A DNA stretch of 64,000 nucleotides from Vallitalea pronyensis (GCF_018141445.1 NZ_CP058649.1:3243001-3307000); one strand, 5' to 3'. Counted from the stretch's first letter, positions 17,672 to 27,513 are shown. Notes: generated by a model not told the origin, from the sequence alone. Made by a program: numbers and translations.

Positions 17672-18634
17672 ATGAGTTATTGGGAACATTATCCAGCATT
17701 ACAAAATGAACTACGATATGTTGAAGACTATATGAGACAGAAGGTTGTATCCAAGAAAAAAATATTAACGGATATATCCCTTGACCTTATAGATGCAGGT
17801 GGAAAACGATTAAGACCTGCTTTTTTAATATTAGCTGCAAAATGTGGGAAAAAATACAATCCAGATGTGATTATACCTTTGGCAGCAGCCCTTGAGCTAA
17901 TACATACGGCAACCCTTGTCCATGACGATATTATTGATGAATCAAAATTTCGTCGAGGTAAAGAAAGTATTCAGCAAAAATGGGGTAAAGATATGGCGGT
18001 GTACGTAGGCGATTATTTGTTGTCTAAATCTTTCTGTATCCTATCAGACCGCACATCCATTGACCGTTTGCAGTATATATCCAGAACAGTAAAAGCAATC
18101 TGTGAAGGTGAAATATCCCAATATGAAGACCGATATAAAAAAATAACCACCTACGATTACATTAAACGTATCCACCGTAAAACAGCATTACTATTTGCCC
18201 TTAGTCTATCAGCTGGAGCAAGTGAAAGCCGTTGTTCTAAGAAAATCGGCAGAGCCCTTGTTCATTACGGTATTCATTATGGCGTAGCCTTTCAAATCTA
18301 TGACGATCTATTGGATTACACATCCGAAGAAAAAAAGATTGGTAAACCTATCGGTAATGATGTAAGGCAGGGCTACTATACACTACCCATCCTACTGGCC
18401 TGTAAGGATAATCACTACGGTCCAATGATTAACGCAATCCTTGACCTACGAGAAGACATCACAAAACAACAATTAGATGACCTGTTTAACATGGTAAAAA
18501 AAACAGATGCCATTAACCAAACCAAACAGCTATCCAACCGCTACATTCAAAAAGCTGCCTCTAGATTGGATGTTCTATCTGGGAAACAAGATATTGCAAA
18601 CACACTACAAGCCATGCTGAATAAATTACAATAA
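17672..18634 (+). CDS. Trans-polyprenyl diphosphate synthase (long-chain, IspB/HepT-like)
   Basis: 320 residues from ATG 17672, preferred over ATG 17660 because TGGAG lies six bases before it. The first Asp-rich motif is LVHDDIIDESKFRRG and the second is FQIYDDLLDYTSEEKKIGKP, with GNDVRQGYYTLP at the end. It elongates allylic diphosphates with isopentenyl diphosphate. Length and motif spacing resemble heptaprenyl/octaprenyl synthases, but chain length cannot be deduced. No quinone genes are adjacent. Confidence 0.9.
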   Translation: MSYWEHYPALQNELRYVEDYMRQKVVSKKKILTDISLDLIDAGGKRLRPAFLILAAKCGKKYNPDVIIPLAAALELIHTATLVHDDIIDESKFRRGKESIQQKWGKDMAVYVGDYLLSKSFCILSDRTSIDRLQYISRTVKAICEGEISQYEDRYKKITTYDYIKRIHRKTALLFALSLSAGASESRCSKKIGRALVHYGIHYGVAFQIYDDLLDYTSEEKKIGKPIGNDVRQGYYTLPILLACKDNHYGPMINAILDLREDITKQQLDDLFNMVKKTDAINQTKQLSNRYIQKAASRLDVLSGKQDIANTLQAMLNKLQ

Positions 18635-18721
18635 ATTTTTAACTTTATTCTATTAATATGCTTACTATCTATCCTCTAAGCCTAAACGCTTACCCTATGC
18701 ACCACCAAACAACGTAGCCCA

Positions 18722-18919
18722 GTAGGTAGGTATTTATACAAATCAAGTGATTTCCAGTAATCCATTAGAAAACCTTAGCAAATGAAAGTATATTTTACGT
18801 TAAAAACCTTAATTGTCTGACCGCAGGGAGTTTTAAGGTTTAGTAAAATCTACTGGAATGCGCTTAGTTTTTCTTATGGATTACTGGCATGAACTAGATT
18901 TGTATAAATACCTACCTAC
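18722..18919. repeat. Long palindromic element C (198 nt)
   Basis: The left arm from 18722 pairs with the complement of the right arm ending 18919. The outer block GTAGGTAGGTATTTATACAA and the block CCAGTAATCCAT match closely. The central 45 bases (18799-18843) form a smaller AAAACCTTAA / TTAAGGTTT hairpin. The core and TTAGAAAACCTTAGCA (18765-18780) are shared with element B in opposite orientation. It lies in the 500-base spacer between the polyprenyl synthase and M23 peptidase genes. Confidence 0.8.
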
Positions 18920-18960
18920 GACGTCTTGCGCCAAACCAAAAATTAAATAAATAACAATTA

Positions 18961-19002
18961 AAGAGGTATATACGGAAACAAGCATATCCATATATACCTC
19001 TT
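18961..19002. terminator. Hairpin downstream of element C
   Basis: A 12-bp stem AAGAGGTATATA / TATATACCTCTT (18961-18972 with 18991-19002) with an 18-base loop and no strong T-run. Possibly a second transcription end. Confidence 0.45.
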
Positions 19003-19066
19003 CCAACGTCTTACTTCAATGGGAATACACCTTAACTCCCTATCATATATTAGAACAGATACCCAT

Positions 19067-19081
19067 GTAACAATATGTTAC
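19067..19081. promoter_or_regulatory. Palindrome GTAACA-ATA-TGTTAC upstream of M23 peptidase
   Basis: A perfect 6-3-6 inverted repeat, 55 bases before the start codon. It resembles an operator. It shares the GTAAC/GTTAC half-sites with 14826-14838 but with a different spacing of those pentamers (5 instead of 3). Confidence 0.35.
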
Positions 19082-19135
19082 AAATTCACACGTATGTCGT
19101 TGCCAATCTGTTGATAGAAATAAATGAGGTAGGTC

Positions 19136-19990
19136 ATGGTAAAACATAGAATCCTTAAACTATTATGCTTTATATTTATCATTGCTTTTTTTGATGTGCT
19201 ATTATTAGAACGATTATATGACCGCACCATTGACATAAAACCCATACCCTTATCAGCACTTGAAAAAGTGGTTCCCGTAGAAAAAATAGCATCATTTCAA
19301 ATACCCAATGAAGCCATTGAAGAAATTAAGCGTTACTGTGAAACAGAGCGTAAGGATTTTATTCAGTTTTTTTCAGCCTATATGGCTTATAATGACTTCC
19401 AGCTTAAGGATGTATCCTATGATTTCAATCAGCCCTATTATGACGAAGTAAAATACCCAGCTGCCATTGAAAAAATATATGAAATGCTTTTAAAAGATGT
19501 GGTTTGTTTTCCCATACCTCAAGATAGTAATAAGAATACCAATGCATATTATTTTAATAATTCGTGGAAAGCTCAACGAACTTATGGAGGGGATCGACCA
19601 CATTATGGTACAGATATTATGGATGCGGAGAATGAAAATGGTCGTATACCCATTGTCAGTATGACCAATGGGTACATTGAAAAAATAGGATGGTTGGAGT
19701 TAGGTGGATGGCGTATCGGTATTCGGGCTGAGCATGGCGGTTATTTCTATTATGCCCATATGGATGGGTATGCAGATCATATGTTTGAAGGTAAGGTCAT
19801 TAAAGCTGGAGATGTTATTGGTTACATGGGGGATACCGGGTATGGTGAAGAAGGAACAAGGGGACAGTTCCCTGTTCATCTGCATTTGGGAATTGCTTTA
19901 CCAGCCAATGAAGCTTTAGAAGAATTTTGGATTAATCCCTACTGGCTGCTTAACTACATAGAAGAAACAAAAGTTACAATCCATGAATGA
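19136..19990 (+). CDS. Membrane-anchored M23 (LytM-type) metallopeptidase
   Basis: 284 residues. One N-terminal membrane segment (about residues 7-25) is followed by a spacer and a C-terminal M23 domain (about 150-275). Zinc-site features are visible: HYGTDIM (H...D), YYAHMDGY and VHLHLGIAL (HxH). These enzymes cut peptidoglycan stem or bridge peptides, or act as inactive regulators; here the ligands look intact. GAGGTAGG precedes ATG 19136. The substrate and partner are unknown. Confidence 0.87.
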   Translation: MVKHRILKLLCFIFIIAFFDVLLLERLYDRTIDIKPIPLSALEKVVPVEKIASFQIPNEAIEEIKRYCETERKDFIQFFSAYMAYNDFQLKDVSYDFNQPYYDEVKYPAAIEKIYEMLLKDVVCFPIPQDSNKNTNAYYFNNSWKAQRTYGGDRPHYGTDIMDAENENGRIPIVSMTNGYIEKIGWLELGGWRIGIRAEHGGYFYYAHMDGYADHMFEGKVIKAGDVIGYMGDTGYGEEGTRGQFPVHLHLGIALPANEALEEFWINPYWLLNYIEETKVTIHE

Positions 19991-20120
19991 AAAGGTATGA
20001 AAGATTTGTTAATAAGGCCATTTAATTATGATTTTTTGTGGGCAGTTATGGTATAATATAATAAGGTATATGTATAATTATGGTAACATCATTATGTCAT
20101 GTTTTAAGGAGAGATGCATC

Positions 20121-20927
20121 ATGAAAATACAATTATGGAGAGAGATTTTAATACCTTACCAACAAGCAGTAGAGGAGTTAAAAGTAAAGTTTGCAAGTAT
20201 TGTTCATGAGAGCCGACGACTTGGACAATATTCACCCATAGAATACGTTACTGGAAGAGTCAAAAAGATATCCAATATATTAGAAAAAGCTAAGAAAAAG
20301 GGGATTCCCCTTGAACGTATTGAAGATGAGATTGATGATATTGCAGGGATTCGTATCATTTGTCAGTTTGTTGAAGACATTGATAAAGTGGTTGAATTAA
20401 TTAGAAGCCGTAAAGACATGGAGATTAAGGAAGAGAACGATTATATATCCAATACGAAAAAAAGTGGTTATCGCAGTTACCATATTATTGTTTATTATGA
20501 TGTGCATACAGCATTGGGGGCAAAACGTGTACAAGCTGAGATTCAAATACGAACCTTATCCATGAATTTCTGGGCAACCATAGAACACTCCTTACAGTAT
20601 AAATATGCTCATAACATGCCAGACAATATCAAAAAAAGACTACTCAACGCAGCTGAGGCAGCCTTTAATCTTGATGAGGAAATGTCAAGGATTCGCAATG
20701 AGATTATCAAAGCTCAGAATTTATTTCAAGTTAAATCCAGTATCATAGCCGATATTCTCAATAATATTCAGAACCTGCACAAGGTTTGTGATGACATTAA
20801 AGATGTGGAGCGTATTCAAGAAGAATTCTATCAATTATGGGATAGAGGTAATTTTGAAGAGCTTGACAAATTTAATAAGCACTTAGACCGTATGGCGGCA
20901 GTGTATAAGGCTCAAAGTCTTAATTAA
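20121..20927 (+). CDS. Small alarmone synthetase / GTP pyrophosphokinase (RelQ/YjbM-like)
   Basis: 268 residues from ATG 20121, chosen because AAGGAGAG lies seven bases upstream, whereas longer in-frame starts from 20028 lack a site. The RelA/SpoT synthetase domain is visible: DIAGIRIICQFVEDI, SGYRSYHIIVYY, and EIQIRTLSMNFWATIEHSL. No HD hydrolase, TGS or ACT domain is present. It should make (p)ppGpp from ATP and GTP/GDP. A TATAAT at 20052 may be its -10 box. Confidence 0.9.
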   Translation: MKIQLWREILIPYQQAVEELKVKFASIVHESRRLGQYSPIEYVTGRVKKISNILEKAKKKGIPLERIEDEIDDIAGIRIICQFVEDIDKVVELIRSRKDMEIKEENDYISNTKKSGYRSYHIIVYYDVHTALGAKRVQAEIQIRTLSMNFWATIEHSLQYKYAHNMPDNIKKRLLNAAEAAFNLDEEMSRIRNEIIKAQNLFQVKSSIIADILNNIQNLHKVCDDIKDVERIQEEFYQLWDRGNFEELDKFNKHLDRMAAVYKAQSLN

Positions 20928-20961
20928 AGTACGAGGTACAAGGAATTGGAAGGATGTTTAT

Positions 20962-21645
20962 ATGATTTATGCAATAAGTGATTTGCATCTCAGTTTTAAT
21001 ACAGATAAACCAATGAAAGTTTTTGGGAAGCATTGGTACAAGCACTATGAAAAGATTGAGAAAGATTGGAAAGCTAGAGTGAAAGAAGATGACCTTGTAT
21101 TACTACCTGGCGATATATCTTGGGCGATGCGCCTTGAAGAAGCCAAAGAAGACATGAACTTTCTTCGTCGCATGCCTGGAAAAAAGGTCATGGTGAAAGG
21201 CAACCATGATTATTGGTGGCAATCCCTTAATAAAGTATCACAGATGTATCCAGAATTCATGTATATCCAGAATAATAGTATCCTCCATGAGCACATTGCT
21301 ATATGTGGTACACGAGGCTGGATATGTCCCAATAAGCATAAATTTACCAATGAGGATGAAAAACTGTATAAACGGGAGATTAACCGTCTGGAATTATCCC
21401 TTAACACCGTACCTGATCATGTGGATACCATATATGTGATGACCCATTATCCACCAACCAATGATTGCCTAGAACCTTCTGATTTTACCAGGCTATATGA
21501 GACATATGGTGTGGATAAGGTTATCTATGGGCATCTTCATGGTGAAGACAGTTTTAAAATGGGACTTATGGGTGTAAGGAATCATGTGGATTATCAATTA
21601 GTCTCTTGCGATTACTTGGATTTTAAGTTAAAATTAATAAAATAG
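20962..21645 (+). CDS. Calcineurin-like metallophosphoesterase
   Basis: 227 residues with the full dinuclear-metal motif set: SDLHLSF (D-x-H), LLPGDISWAM (GD), VKGNHDYWW (GNHD), MTHYPP (H) and YGHLHGED (GHxH). The substrate is unknown. It follows the alarmone synthetase by 34 bases on the same strand with its own ribosome binding site (GGAAGGATG). Confidence 0.9.
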   Translation: MIYAISDLHLSFNTDKPMKVFGKHWYKHYEKIEKDWKARVKEDDLVLLPGDISWAMRLEEAKEDMNFLRRMPGKKVMVKGNHDYWWQSLNKVSQMYPEFMYIQNNSILHEHIAICGTRGWICPNKHKFTNEDEKLYKREINRLELSLNTVPDHVDTIYVMTHYPPTNDCLEPSDFTRLYETYGVDKVIYGHLHGEDSFKMGLMGVRNHVDYQLVSCDYLDFKLKLIK

Positions 21646-21679
21646 AACATGTGTTCATCATGCATTAGGAAGGAGTTAC

Positions 21680-23047
21680 ATGTTGATATTACCTGAAACC
21701 TATTTAGCTAGAATGCAGACGTTACTAGGTGATGAGTATGATGACTTTATACAGTCCCTTCAAAGGGAACGTCATTATGGTCTACGCGTGAATAACCTCA
21801 AAATCACCACAGAAGTATTCGAGAACCAATCACCTTTTCACATAGAGAAAGTCCAGTTCACTTCCAATGGATTCTACTATAAAAAAGAGGATGTACCTGC
21901 TAAGCATCCTTATTATTATGCAGGTCTCTACTATATACAAGAACCGAGTGCCATGACACCAGCAGAACTATTTCCTATTGAAGAAGGGGATAAAGTTCTT
22001 GATTTATGCGCGGCACCAGGTGGAAAAAGTACAGAGCTCGGTGCAAAATTAAAAGGGACAGGCTTATTGGTGTCTAATGATATTAGTGCATCAAGGGCTA
22101 AAGCATTACTGAAGAACATTGAATTATTCGGTATTGGGAATAGCTTAGTCACCAGTGAATCGCCTGAAAGATTAGCCACTTATTTTAGTGACTACTTTGA
22201 TAAAATTCTTGTGGATGCGCCATGTTCAGGAGAAGGCATGTTTCGAAAAGATCCTAACATCATTAAGAGCTGGCAACCTGACTCCAATGAGGCCTATAAC
22301 AGTATTCAAAAGCAGATTTTACCGTATGCCGCTGCTATGTTAAAACCAGGTGGCTATATGCTGTATTCAACATGTACCTTTGCTCCAGAGGAAAATGAAC
22401 AAGTCATTTATCATTTTTTGGATGAGCATGATGATTTTGAATTAGTGACATTACCTGATAGGGATAATTTTTCTAGAGGTCAAACTCATTGGGCTGGTGG
22501 TGAAGCCTTTGACATGGAAAAAGCCATTCGATTATGGCCTCATAAAATTCGTGGAGAAGGGCATTTTATAGCCTTACTTCATAAAAAAGGGCATCATCAG
22601 GAAATGTACAAACCTTATGCATCCAAGACAAAAGAAAAGGTCTATGAAGACTATACGGCATTTGAAAAAGCTTATTTAACCTGTCCATTTGATAGAAGGC
22701 GTCTAGAAGTCATAAAGGATAAACTCTATTATATGCCAGATGACATACCAAGTCTAAAAGGTTTGCGTATTCTCAGATCAGGTTTATATATAGGTGAGTT
22801 AAGGAAAAATAGATTTGAACCATCCCAAGCATTAGCCAGTTGGTTAAAACCAGATATGTTTAAACAAATCACGTGTTTATCAAGCAGCAGTGAAGACGTT
22901 ATCCGTTATCTAAAAGGTGAAACCATTCGTACAGATGGTGACAAAGGGTGGCATCTTGTAACGGTAGATGGTTTTAGTCTTGGATTTGGTAAAAAGACCA
23001 ACCATATGTTAAAAAATAAATTCCAGGCAGGTTGGCGTTGGATGTAA
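21680..23047 (+). CDS. RsmF-like rRNA m5C methyltransferase (NOL1/NOP2/Sun family)
   Basis: 455 residues. The N-terminal recognition region is followed by the SAM-binding DLCAAPGGKSTELG, the catalytic pair DAPCSGEGMFRKD and LYSTCTFAPEENE (general acid-base and nucleophile cysteines), and a C-terminal PUA-like domain (about 300-455). This is the RsmF/YebU architecture, which methylates 16S rRNA cytosines. AGGAGTT lies ten bases before ATG 21680. The stop is followed 35 bases later by the HAD gene. Confidence 0.92.
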   Translation: MLILPETYLARMQTLLGDEYDDFIQSLQRERHYGLRVNNLKITTEVFENQSPFHIEKVQFTSNGFYYKKEDVPAKHPYYYAGLYYIQEPSAMTPAELFPIEEGDKVLDLCAAPGGKSTELGAKLKGTGLLVSNDISASRAKALLKNIELFGIGNSLVTSESPERLATYFSDYFDKILVDAPCSGEGMFRKDPNIIKSWQPDSNEAYNSIQKQILPYAAAMLKPGGYMLYSTCTFAPEENEQVIYHFLDEHDDFELVTLPDRDNFSRGQTHWAGGEAFDMEKAIRLWPHKIRGEGHFIALLHKKGHHQEMYKPYASKTKEKVYEDYTAFEKAYLTCPFDRRRLEVIKDKLYYMPDDIPSLKGLRILRSGLYIGELRKNRFEPSQALASWLKPDMFKQITCLSSSSEDVIRYLKGETIRTDGDKGWHLVTVDGFSLGFGKKTNHMLKNKFQAGWRWM

Positions 23048-23082
23048 CATTGGAGAAACAGAGAAATAGAAGGAGTGACGTC

Positions 23083-23754
23083 ATGTTAACGGATGTAAAA
23101 GCAGTGCTTTTTGACTTAGATGGAACATTAATCGATTCCATGTGGTTGTGGAAAACTATTGATATTGAATACTTAGGTCGATACGGTATACCACTACCCG
23201 ATACATTACAAGATGATATTGAAGGAATGAGTTTTACAGAAACAGCACATTATTTTAAGAACACATTTCAGATTCCTGAACCCATTGACACCATAAAAAA
23301 AACATGGAATGATATGGCATGGGAATATTATCAGAATCGTGTGGAGTTAAAATTAGGGATACAAGTTTTTCTGGAGTATTTGTTAGCCAGTAATATGAAG
23401 ATGGGTATAGGTTCAAGTAATTCCAATGAATTGGTGCATGTCATTATTAAAAAACATGCTATTGACCATTATTTCACGTCCATACGCACCTCTTGTGAGG
23501 TACAAAAAGGAAAACCACATCCAGATATTTATCTGAAAGTTGCTGATGACCTTCAGGTGAAACCTGAAGAATGCCTTGTTTTTGAAGACATTCCCAATGG
23601 TATCATTGCAGGAAAGGAAGCAGGGATGAAGGTATGTGCAATCTACGATAACTTTTCACATAAAATGGATCAGCAAAAGAGGGAATTAGCTGATTACTAT
23701 ATTAAAGATTACCATGAATTAATGACAATCTTAAAAGAGGGTAAAGGATTGTAA
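23083..23754 (+). CDS. HAD-superfamily phosphatase/phosphomutase (beta-PGM-like)
   Basis: 223 residues from ATG 23083 (AAGGAGTG upstream; a longer in-frame start would overlap the previous gene). HAD motifs: FDLDGTLIDSMW (nucleophile Asp), GSSNSNEL, KGKPHPDIYL and VFEDIPNGIIAGKEAGM. An alpha-helical cap follows motif I, as in beta-phosphoglucomutase-like phosphatases. The substrate cannot be deduced. Closely spaced with its neighbours, probably one operon. Confidence 0.9.
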   Translation: MLTDVKAVLFDLDGTLIDSMWLWKTIDIEYLGRYGIPLPDTLQDDIEGMSFTETAHYFKNTFQIPEPIDTIKKTWNDMAWEYYQNRVELKLGIQVFLEYLLASNMKMGIGSSNSNELVHVIIKKHAIDHYFTSIRTSCEVQKGKPHPDIYLKVADDLQVKPEECLVFEDIPNGIIAGKEAGMKVCAIYDNFSHKMDQQKRELADYYIKDYHELMTILKEGKGL

Positions 23755-23777
23755 GATGACAGAAGGGGTTATAGTGC

Positions 23778-24533
23778 ATGAGAAGGACAATATACGTGTT
23801 GTTAATAACGTTATGGATAACATCTATGATGGGATGTAGCGCCAACAAATATAACAGAACGAATCCAACTGGACAAGTTGAAGAGATAGCGTTGAATCAA
23901 GAAAAAGATGAGATACAAGAAATAGCAGCAGAGCTAATAGAACTTGACTATAATAAACAAGATATGAGAGTATTAGTACCTATTGACGAGACCGTGTCCA
24001 TAAGTCCCATAAAAGATATATATACAGTTAACTATCGCTTAATGCTCTATGCCATAAAATCAGATGATGACAACTTATCCATAGGTATCTGGCTAAAGGA
24101 TGTCTTCTATCCTATAGGTAAGGTGACGGGTAAGGGCTTAGCAGATGGTGTTGAAGTAAAAGAAGTGCAAGTAAACAAACAACATTTTGTGCATATAGAA
24201 GGTAGCTTTGGAGCAATTTCTCCTATTACGTATTATCTATCCATGGACCATGAGCCTATGGTCTATATTGATGGTGATTTGCCTGTATCTATCATGGATT
24301 TAGACGACGATGGTACAGTGGAATGGGTTTCTGGTTATTTTGGTCGCGTCAGTATTTATAAAATGATAGAAGATGAATGGCATCGTACCCATGTGAGTGA
24401 TGCTGTAGGTAAAGATATGCTTTTTATAAGCGAAACAAAAACATTCCATGTACAAGAAAGAAATGGAGCAACCTACCAATTTGTAAATGATCAGTTAAAG
24501 TTGGTTAAACCATCACATGACGTGCAAGAATAA
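23778..24533 (+). CDS. Putative lipoprotein with DxDxDG-type motif
   Basis: 251 residues. The N terminus has a hydrophobic signal and a lipobox ending SMMGC (Cys near residue 20), so it is probably lipidated and extracellular. The body is beta-rich. It contains IMDLDDDGTVEWVSGYFG, which resembles FG-GAP or EF-hand-like calcium loops found in exported proteins. I do not recognise the family. It is followed 3 bases later by a two-component system, so a sensing or accessory role is possible (inference). Confidence 0.7.
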   Translation: MRRTIYVLLITLWITSMMGCSANKYNRTNPTGQVEEIALNQEKDEIQEIAAELIELDYNKQDMRVLVPIDETVSISPIKDIYTVNYRLMLYAIKSDDDNLSIGIWLKDVFYPIGKVTGKGLADGVEVKEVQVNKQHFVHIEGSFGAISPITYYLSMDHEPMVYIDGDLPVSIMDLDDDGTVEWVSGYFGRVSIYKMIEDEWHRTHVSDAVGKDMLFISETKTFHVQERNGATYQFVNDQLKLVKPSHDVQE

Positions 24534-24560
24534 TAGATGGAATTAAAATGGGGTGAGCGT

Positions 24561-25253
24561 GTGGAAGATATTACGATATTAGTCATTGAAGATGACAAAG
24601 AAATTTCAGGACTTATCAAAAAGCATCTGGAAAATGAAGGCTACCATGTGCTACAGTCCTATGATGGTTTAGAAGCTGTCAATATGGCTCTTGAAAAAGA
24701 TTTGCAGCTTATTCTACTGGATATTATGCTGCCTAAGATGGATGGCCTAGAAGTATGTCGACAAATACGATTAACGAAACATGTACCCATTATCATGGTC
24801 AGTGCTAAATCACAAGATATTGATAAAGTCATTGGATTGAGTACAGGAGCCGATGATTATCTATGCAAGCCTTTTAGTATGATGGAATTATGTGCTCGTG
24901 TCCGTTCTCAACTTAGGCGCTATTTATATTTTAATGAAAACCACACCCAGAACAATACAATAATGATTAACGATCTGTTTATTGATTTAGACAGTCATGT
25001 TGTTTCTATTGGTGATCACATCATTAAACTCACACCTACAGAATTTGATATACTGATTTTACTTGCTAAGAATAGAGGAAGAGTTTTTAGCAGTGAAATG
25101 ATATTTGAAAAAGTCTGGAAAGATAAATATTACGAAAGCAATAATAATGTGATGGTTCACATACGTAATATGAGGGAAAAACTAGAAGATAACTCCAGAC
25201 ATCCGAAATATATTAAAACCATATGGGGAGTTGGCTATAAAATTGAGAAATAG
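24561..25253 (+). CDS. OmpR-family response regulator
   Basis: 230 residues from GTG 24561 with GGGGTGAG just upstream; ATG 24537 is a less likely start. The receiver has VIEDDKE (acid pocket), LLDIMLPKMDG (phosphorylated Asp), MVSAK and CKPF (Lys). The C-terminal winged helix spans about 135-230 and ends TIWGVGYKIEK. It pairs with the overlapping histidine kinase gene. Confidence 0.94.
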   Translation: MEDITILVIEDDKEISGLIKKHLENEGYHVLQSYDGLEAVNMALEKDLQLILLDIMLPKMDGLEVCRQIRLTKHVPIIMVSAKSQDIDKVIGLSTGADDYLCKPFSMMELCARVRSQLRRYLYFNENHTQNNTIMINDLFIDLDSHVVSIGDHIIKLTPTEFDILILLAKNRGRVFSSEMIFEKVWKDKYYESNNNVMVHIRNMREKLEDNSRHPKYIKTIWGVGYKIEK

Positions 25254-26340
25254 ATTCTTGCATAATATACGGTTTAAAGTATTGCTCATGTGCTTTCAAA
25301 GCGCTGTCTTGAGTGCTTTAACCTTATTAGGCGTTTACAGCATATTAGTGCCAATAAGACGCACAACAAGCATCAGAAACTTAATCAATCTCGTACAACG
25401 CTACCTGACAGTGACACAAGCTATGATTGCTTTTGGTATTATCTGTTTTATCATTTATTTGCTTATATTAGTGAGCGGTTTGGTTAAGTATATTGGTGAG
25501 ATATCACAGCGTGTCAGTGAGATAGCTGGTGGAAATCTAGATATAAAAATTGATAAAATAACACGAGATGAATTAGGTCAACTTGCTGTTGACATCAATA
25601 CCATGACCACTCAGTTGAAGCAGCTTATTTCAGAAGAGCGTCAAACCAATGAAACCAAGAATTATTTAATTACAAGTTTATCCCATGATTTAAAAACCCC
25701 CCTAACATCCATCTATGGTTATCTGGAACTCATAAATAATGATGATTACAAAGATGAGGTTGAACTCCGATATTATACTCAAATAGCTTATAGAAAAACC
25801 ATTCAGTTGAGAAAAATGATTGACCAATTATTTGATTATACAAAATTCAGTGATAGTCACATGGTCTTAGATAAAATAAAGATTGATGTTAAGGAGCTGA
25901 TTAATCAGCTTGTCGTGGAATACTACCCCTACTTCTTAAAGAAGAAGCTTGAATGCCGCGTGCATGTTGGAAATGAAAGATATGAGGTACACGGGGATAG
26001 TCAATTACTGTTAAGAGTATTCGAGAATCTTATGTCCAATGCGGTAAGGTATAGTGGTGAAAACAGTAAACATATTGATATAACATTAGAAGTGGTGTAT
26101 AACCACGTTCACATTCATTTTACCAATTATAATAATATTATACCTGTTCATCAGCAACCCTATATTTTTAATCAATTTTACAAGATTGAGCATGAGGACC
26201 ATGATATGGAAAGTTCAGGTCTTGGGCTTGCAATCGCTAAAAATATTGTAGAAATGCATGGTGGGGAAATTACCGTTGATAGTCATGATAATCAAACAAC
26301 ATTTACCTTGTCTTTTGATTTATATCACGACAATCTTTAG
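25231..26340 (+). CDS. HAMP-containing sensor histidine kinase
   Basis: Up to 369 residues. It has two membrane segments (about 15-38 and 62-85) with only a short extracytoplasmic loop, a HAMP linker (ISQRVSEIAGGNLDIKI), the HisKA phosphorylation site SLSHDLKTPLTSIYGYLELI, and an ATPase domain with ENLMSNAVRYS and SSGLGLAIAKNIVEMHGG. It overlaps the regulator gene by 23 bases. The short sensor loop resembles VanS/intramembrane-type kinases. TTG 25231 or 25243 may be the real start. Confidence 0.92.
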   Translation: MAIKLRNRFLHNIRFKVLLMCFQSAVLSALTLLGVYSILVPIRRTTSIRNLINLVQRYLTVTQAMIAFGIICFIIYLLILVSGLVKYIGEISQRVSEIAGGNLDIKIDKITRDELGQLAVDINTMTTQLKQLISEERQTNETKNYLITSLSHDLKTPLTSIYGYLELINNDDYKDEVELRYYTQIAYRKTIQLRKMIDQLFDYTKFSDSHMVLDKIKIDVKELINQLVVEYYPYFLKKKLECRVHVGNERYEVHGDSQLLLRVFENLMSNAVRYSGENSKHIDITLEVVYNHVHIHFTNYNNIIPVHQQPYIFNQFYKIEHEDHDMESSGLGLAIAKNIVEMHGGEITVDSHDNQTTFTLSFDLYHDNL

Positions 26341-26420
26341 GAAATCTTTAGAAAATGCTCAAGATGTTCTTTAGTATTACCTTATATAATAATTGTAAAA
26401 AAGCTTAAGGAGTTATTGAG

Positions 26421-27482
26421 ATGAAGAAACTGATCTTAGTTATTTTTACAATTATTATGTTATTAATCGTGGGTAATGTACTTGAACCAAATACGTATAA
26501 GGATCTATATAGTGACACAACAGAAATAGCCTATCAAGAAGGTGCATTTCAGGAGAAAGCAACAGAAGACATGCCATTGTTATCTGAAGGCTTGCAACTT
26601 ATAGGTAGTAGTGCTATATTAATAGATGCTGATTCTGGGGATATTTTATATGAAAAAAATGCTGATCAAAAAGCATATCCTGCAAGTACAACAAAGATAC
26701 TAACAGCACTGGTAGCCTTGGAGGAAATGGGTTTAAAAGATACCATCAAAGTTGGTGAAGAGGTGAATAAGGTACGGCTTCATTCCAGTAAAGCAGGTAT
26801 TGACTATGGAGAAACCTTAACCGTTGAAACCTTAATTAAGGGGTTAATGATACCATCTGGAAATGATGCGGCTTATGTATTGGCAAGACACATAGGAAAA
26901 AAGCATGGATCCCATCAAGATGTTAACACATCCATCAAAGCATTTACCAAATTGATGAATGAATATGGGAAAGCACGAGGTCTTACATCATCAGCATTCA
27001 ACAATCCTGATGGCTATCATCATGAGAACCATTATTCAACAGCTAAAGATTTAGCCCTGATAACAAAAGCAGCACTTAGCTACCCGGAATTTAGAGAGAT
27101 ATGTGGTACACCTTATTTTAAAATGAAAGATTTTAAACAATATAATGAGCATGATGCAACCATGCGTTATTGGGAAAATACAAATAAATTGCTTGTCAAG
27201 CATTCGCCCTATTACTATGAACACGCTATTGGTATAAAGACAGGCTATACCAAGGAAGCAGGATATTGTCTTGTTTCAGCAGCATCCTGCAACAATAAAA
27301 CGGTCATAGCTGTGGTGTTAAATAGCAGTGAATGGGGTCGATTTGAAGATTCCATTCAATTACTGAATATGGGATTAGGATTAAATATAAAAGTTCAGGA
27401 AAATAAGCAAGAAGTCAAGGTAGAACCAATGAATAGAAAATCAAGAAGGTATGTGATGTGCAAACACCACATAGTTAAATAA
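26421..27482 (+). CDS. D-alanyl-D-alanine carboxypeptidase (peptidase S11, DacF-like)
   Basis: 353 residues. An N-terminal signal/membrane segment (residues 3-20) is followed by the S11 active-site motifs: PASTTKI (SxxK), SGNDAA (SxN) and [10 protein letters not shown] (KTG). It trims the terminal D-Ala of peptidoglycan stem peptides outside the membrane. It lies 80 bases after the kinase gene, so the two-component system may control it. No long PBP5-type C-terminal domain is visible. AAGGAG precedes the ATG. Confidence 0.94.
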   Translation: MKKLILVIFTIIMLLIVGNVLEPNTYKDLYSDTTEIAYQEGAFQEKATEDMPLLSEGLQLIGSSAILIDADSGDILYEKNADQKAYPASTTKILTALVALEEMGLKDTIKVGEEVNKVRLHSSKAGIDYGETLTVETLIKGLMIPSGNDAAYVLARHIGKKHGSHQDVNTSIKAFTKLMNEYGKARGLTSSAFNNPDGYHHENHYSTAKDLALITKAALSYPEFREICGTPYFKMKDFKQYNEHDATMRYWENTNKLLVKHSPYYYEHAIGIKTGYTKEAGYCLVSAASCNNKTVIAVVLNSSEWGRFEDSIQLLNMGLGLNIKVQENKQEVKVEPMNRKSRRYVMCKHHIVK

Positions 27483-27513
27483 ACAATCAGCATGTAGAGA
27501 TAGGAAGATTAGC

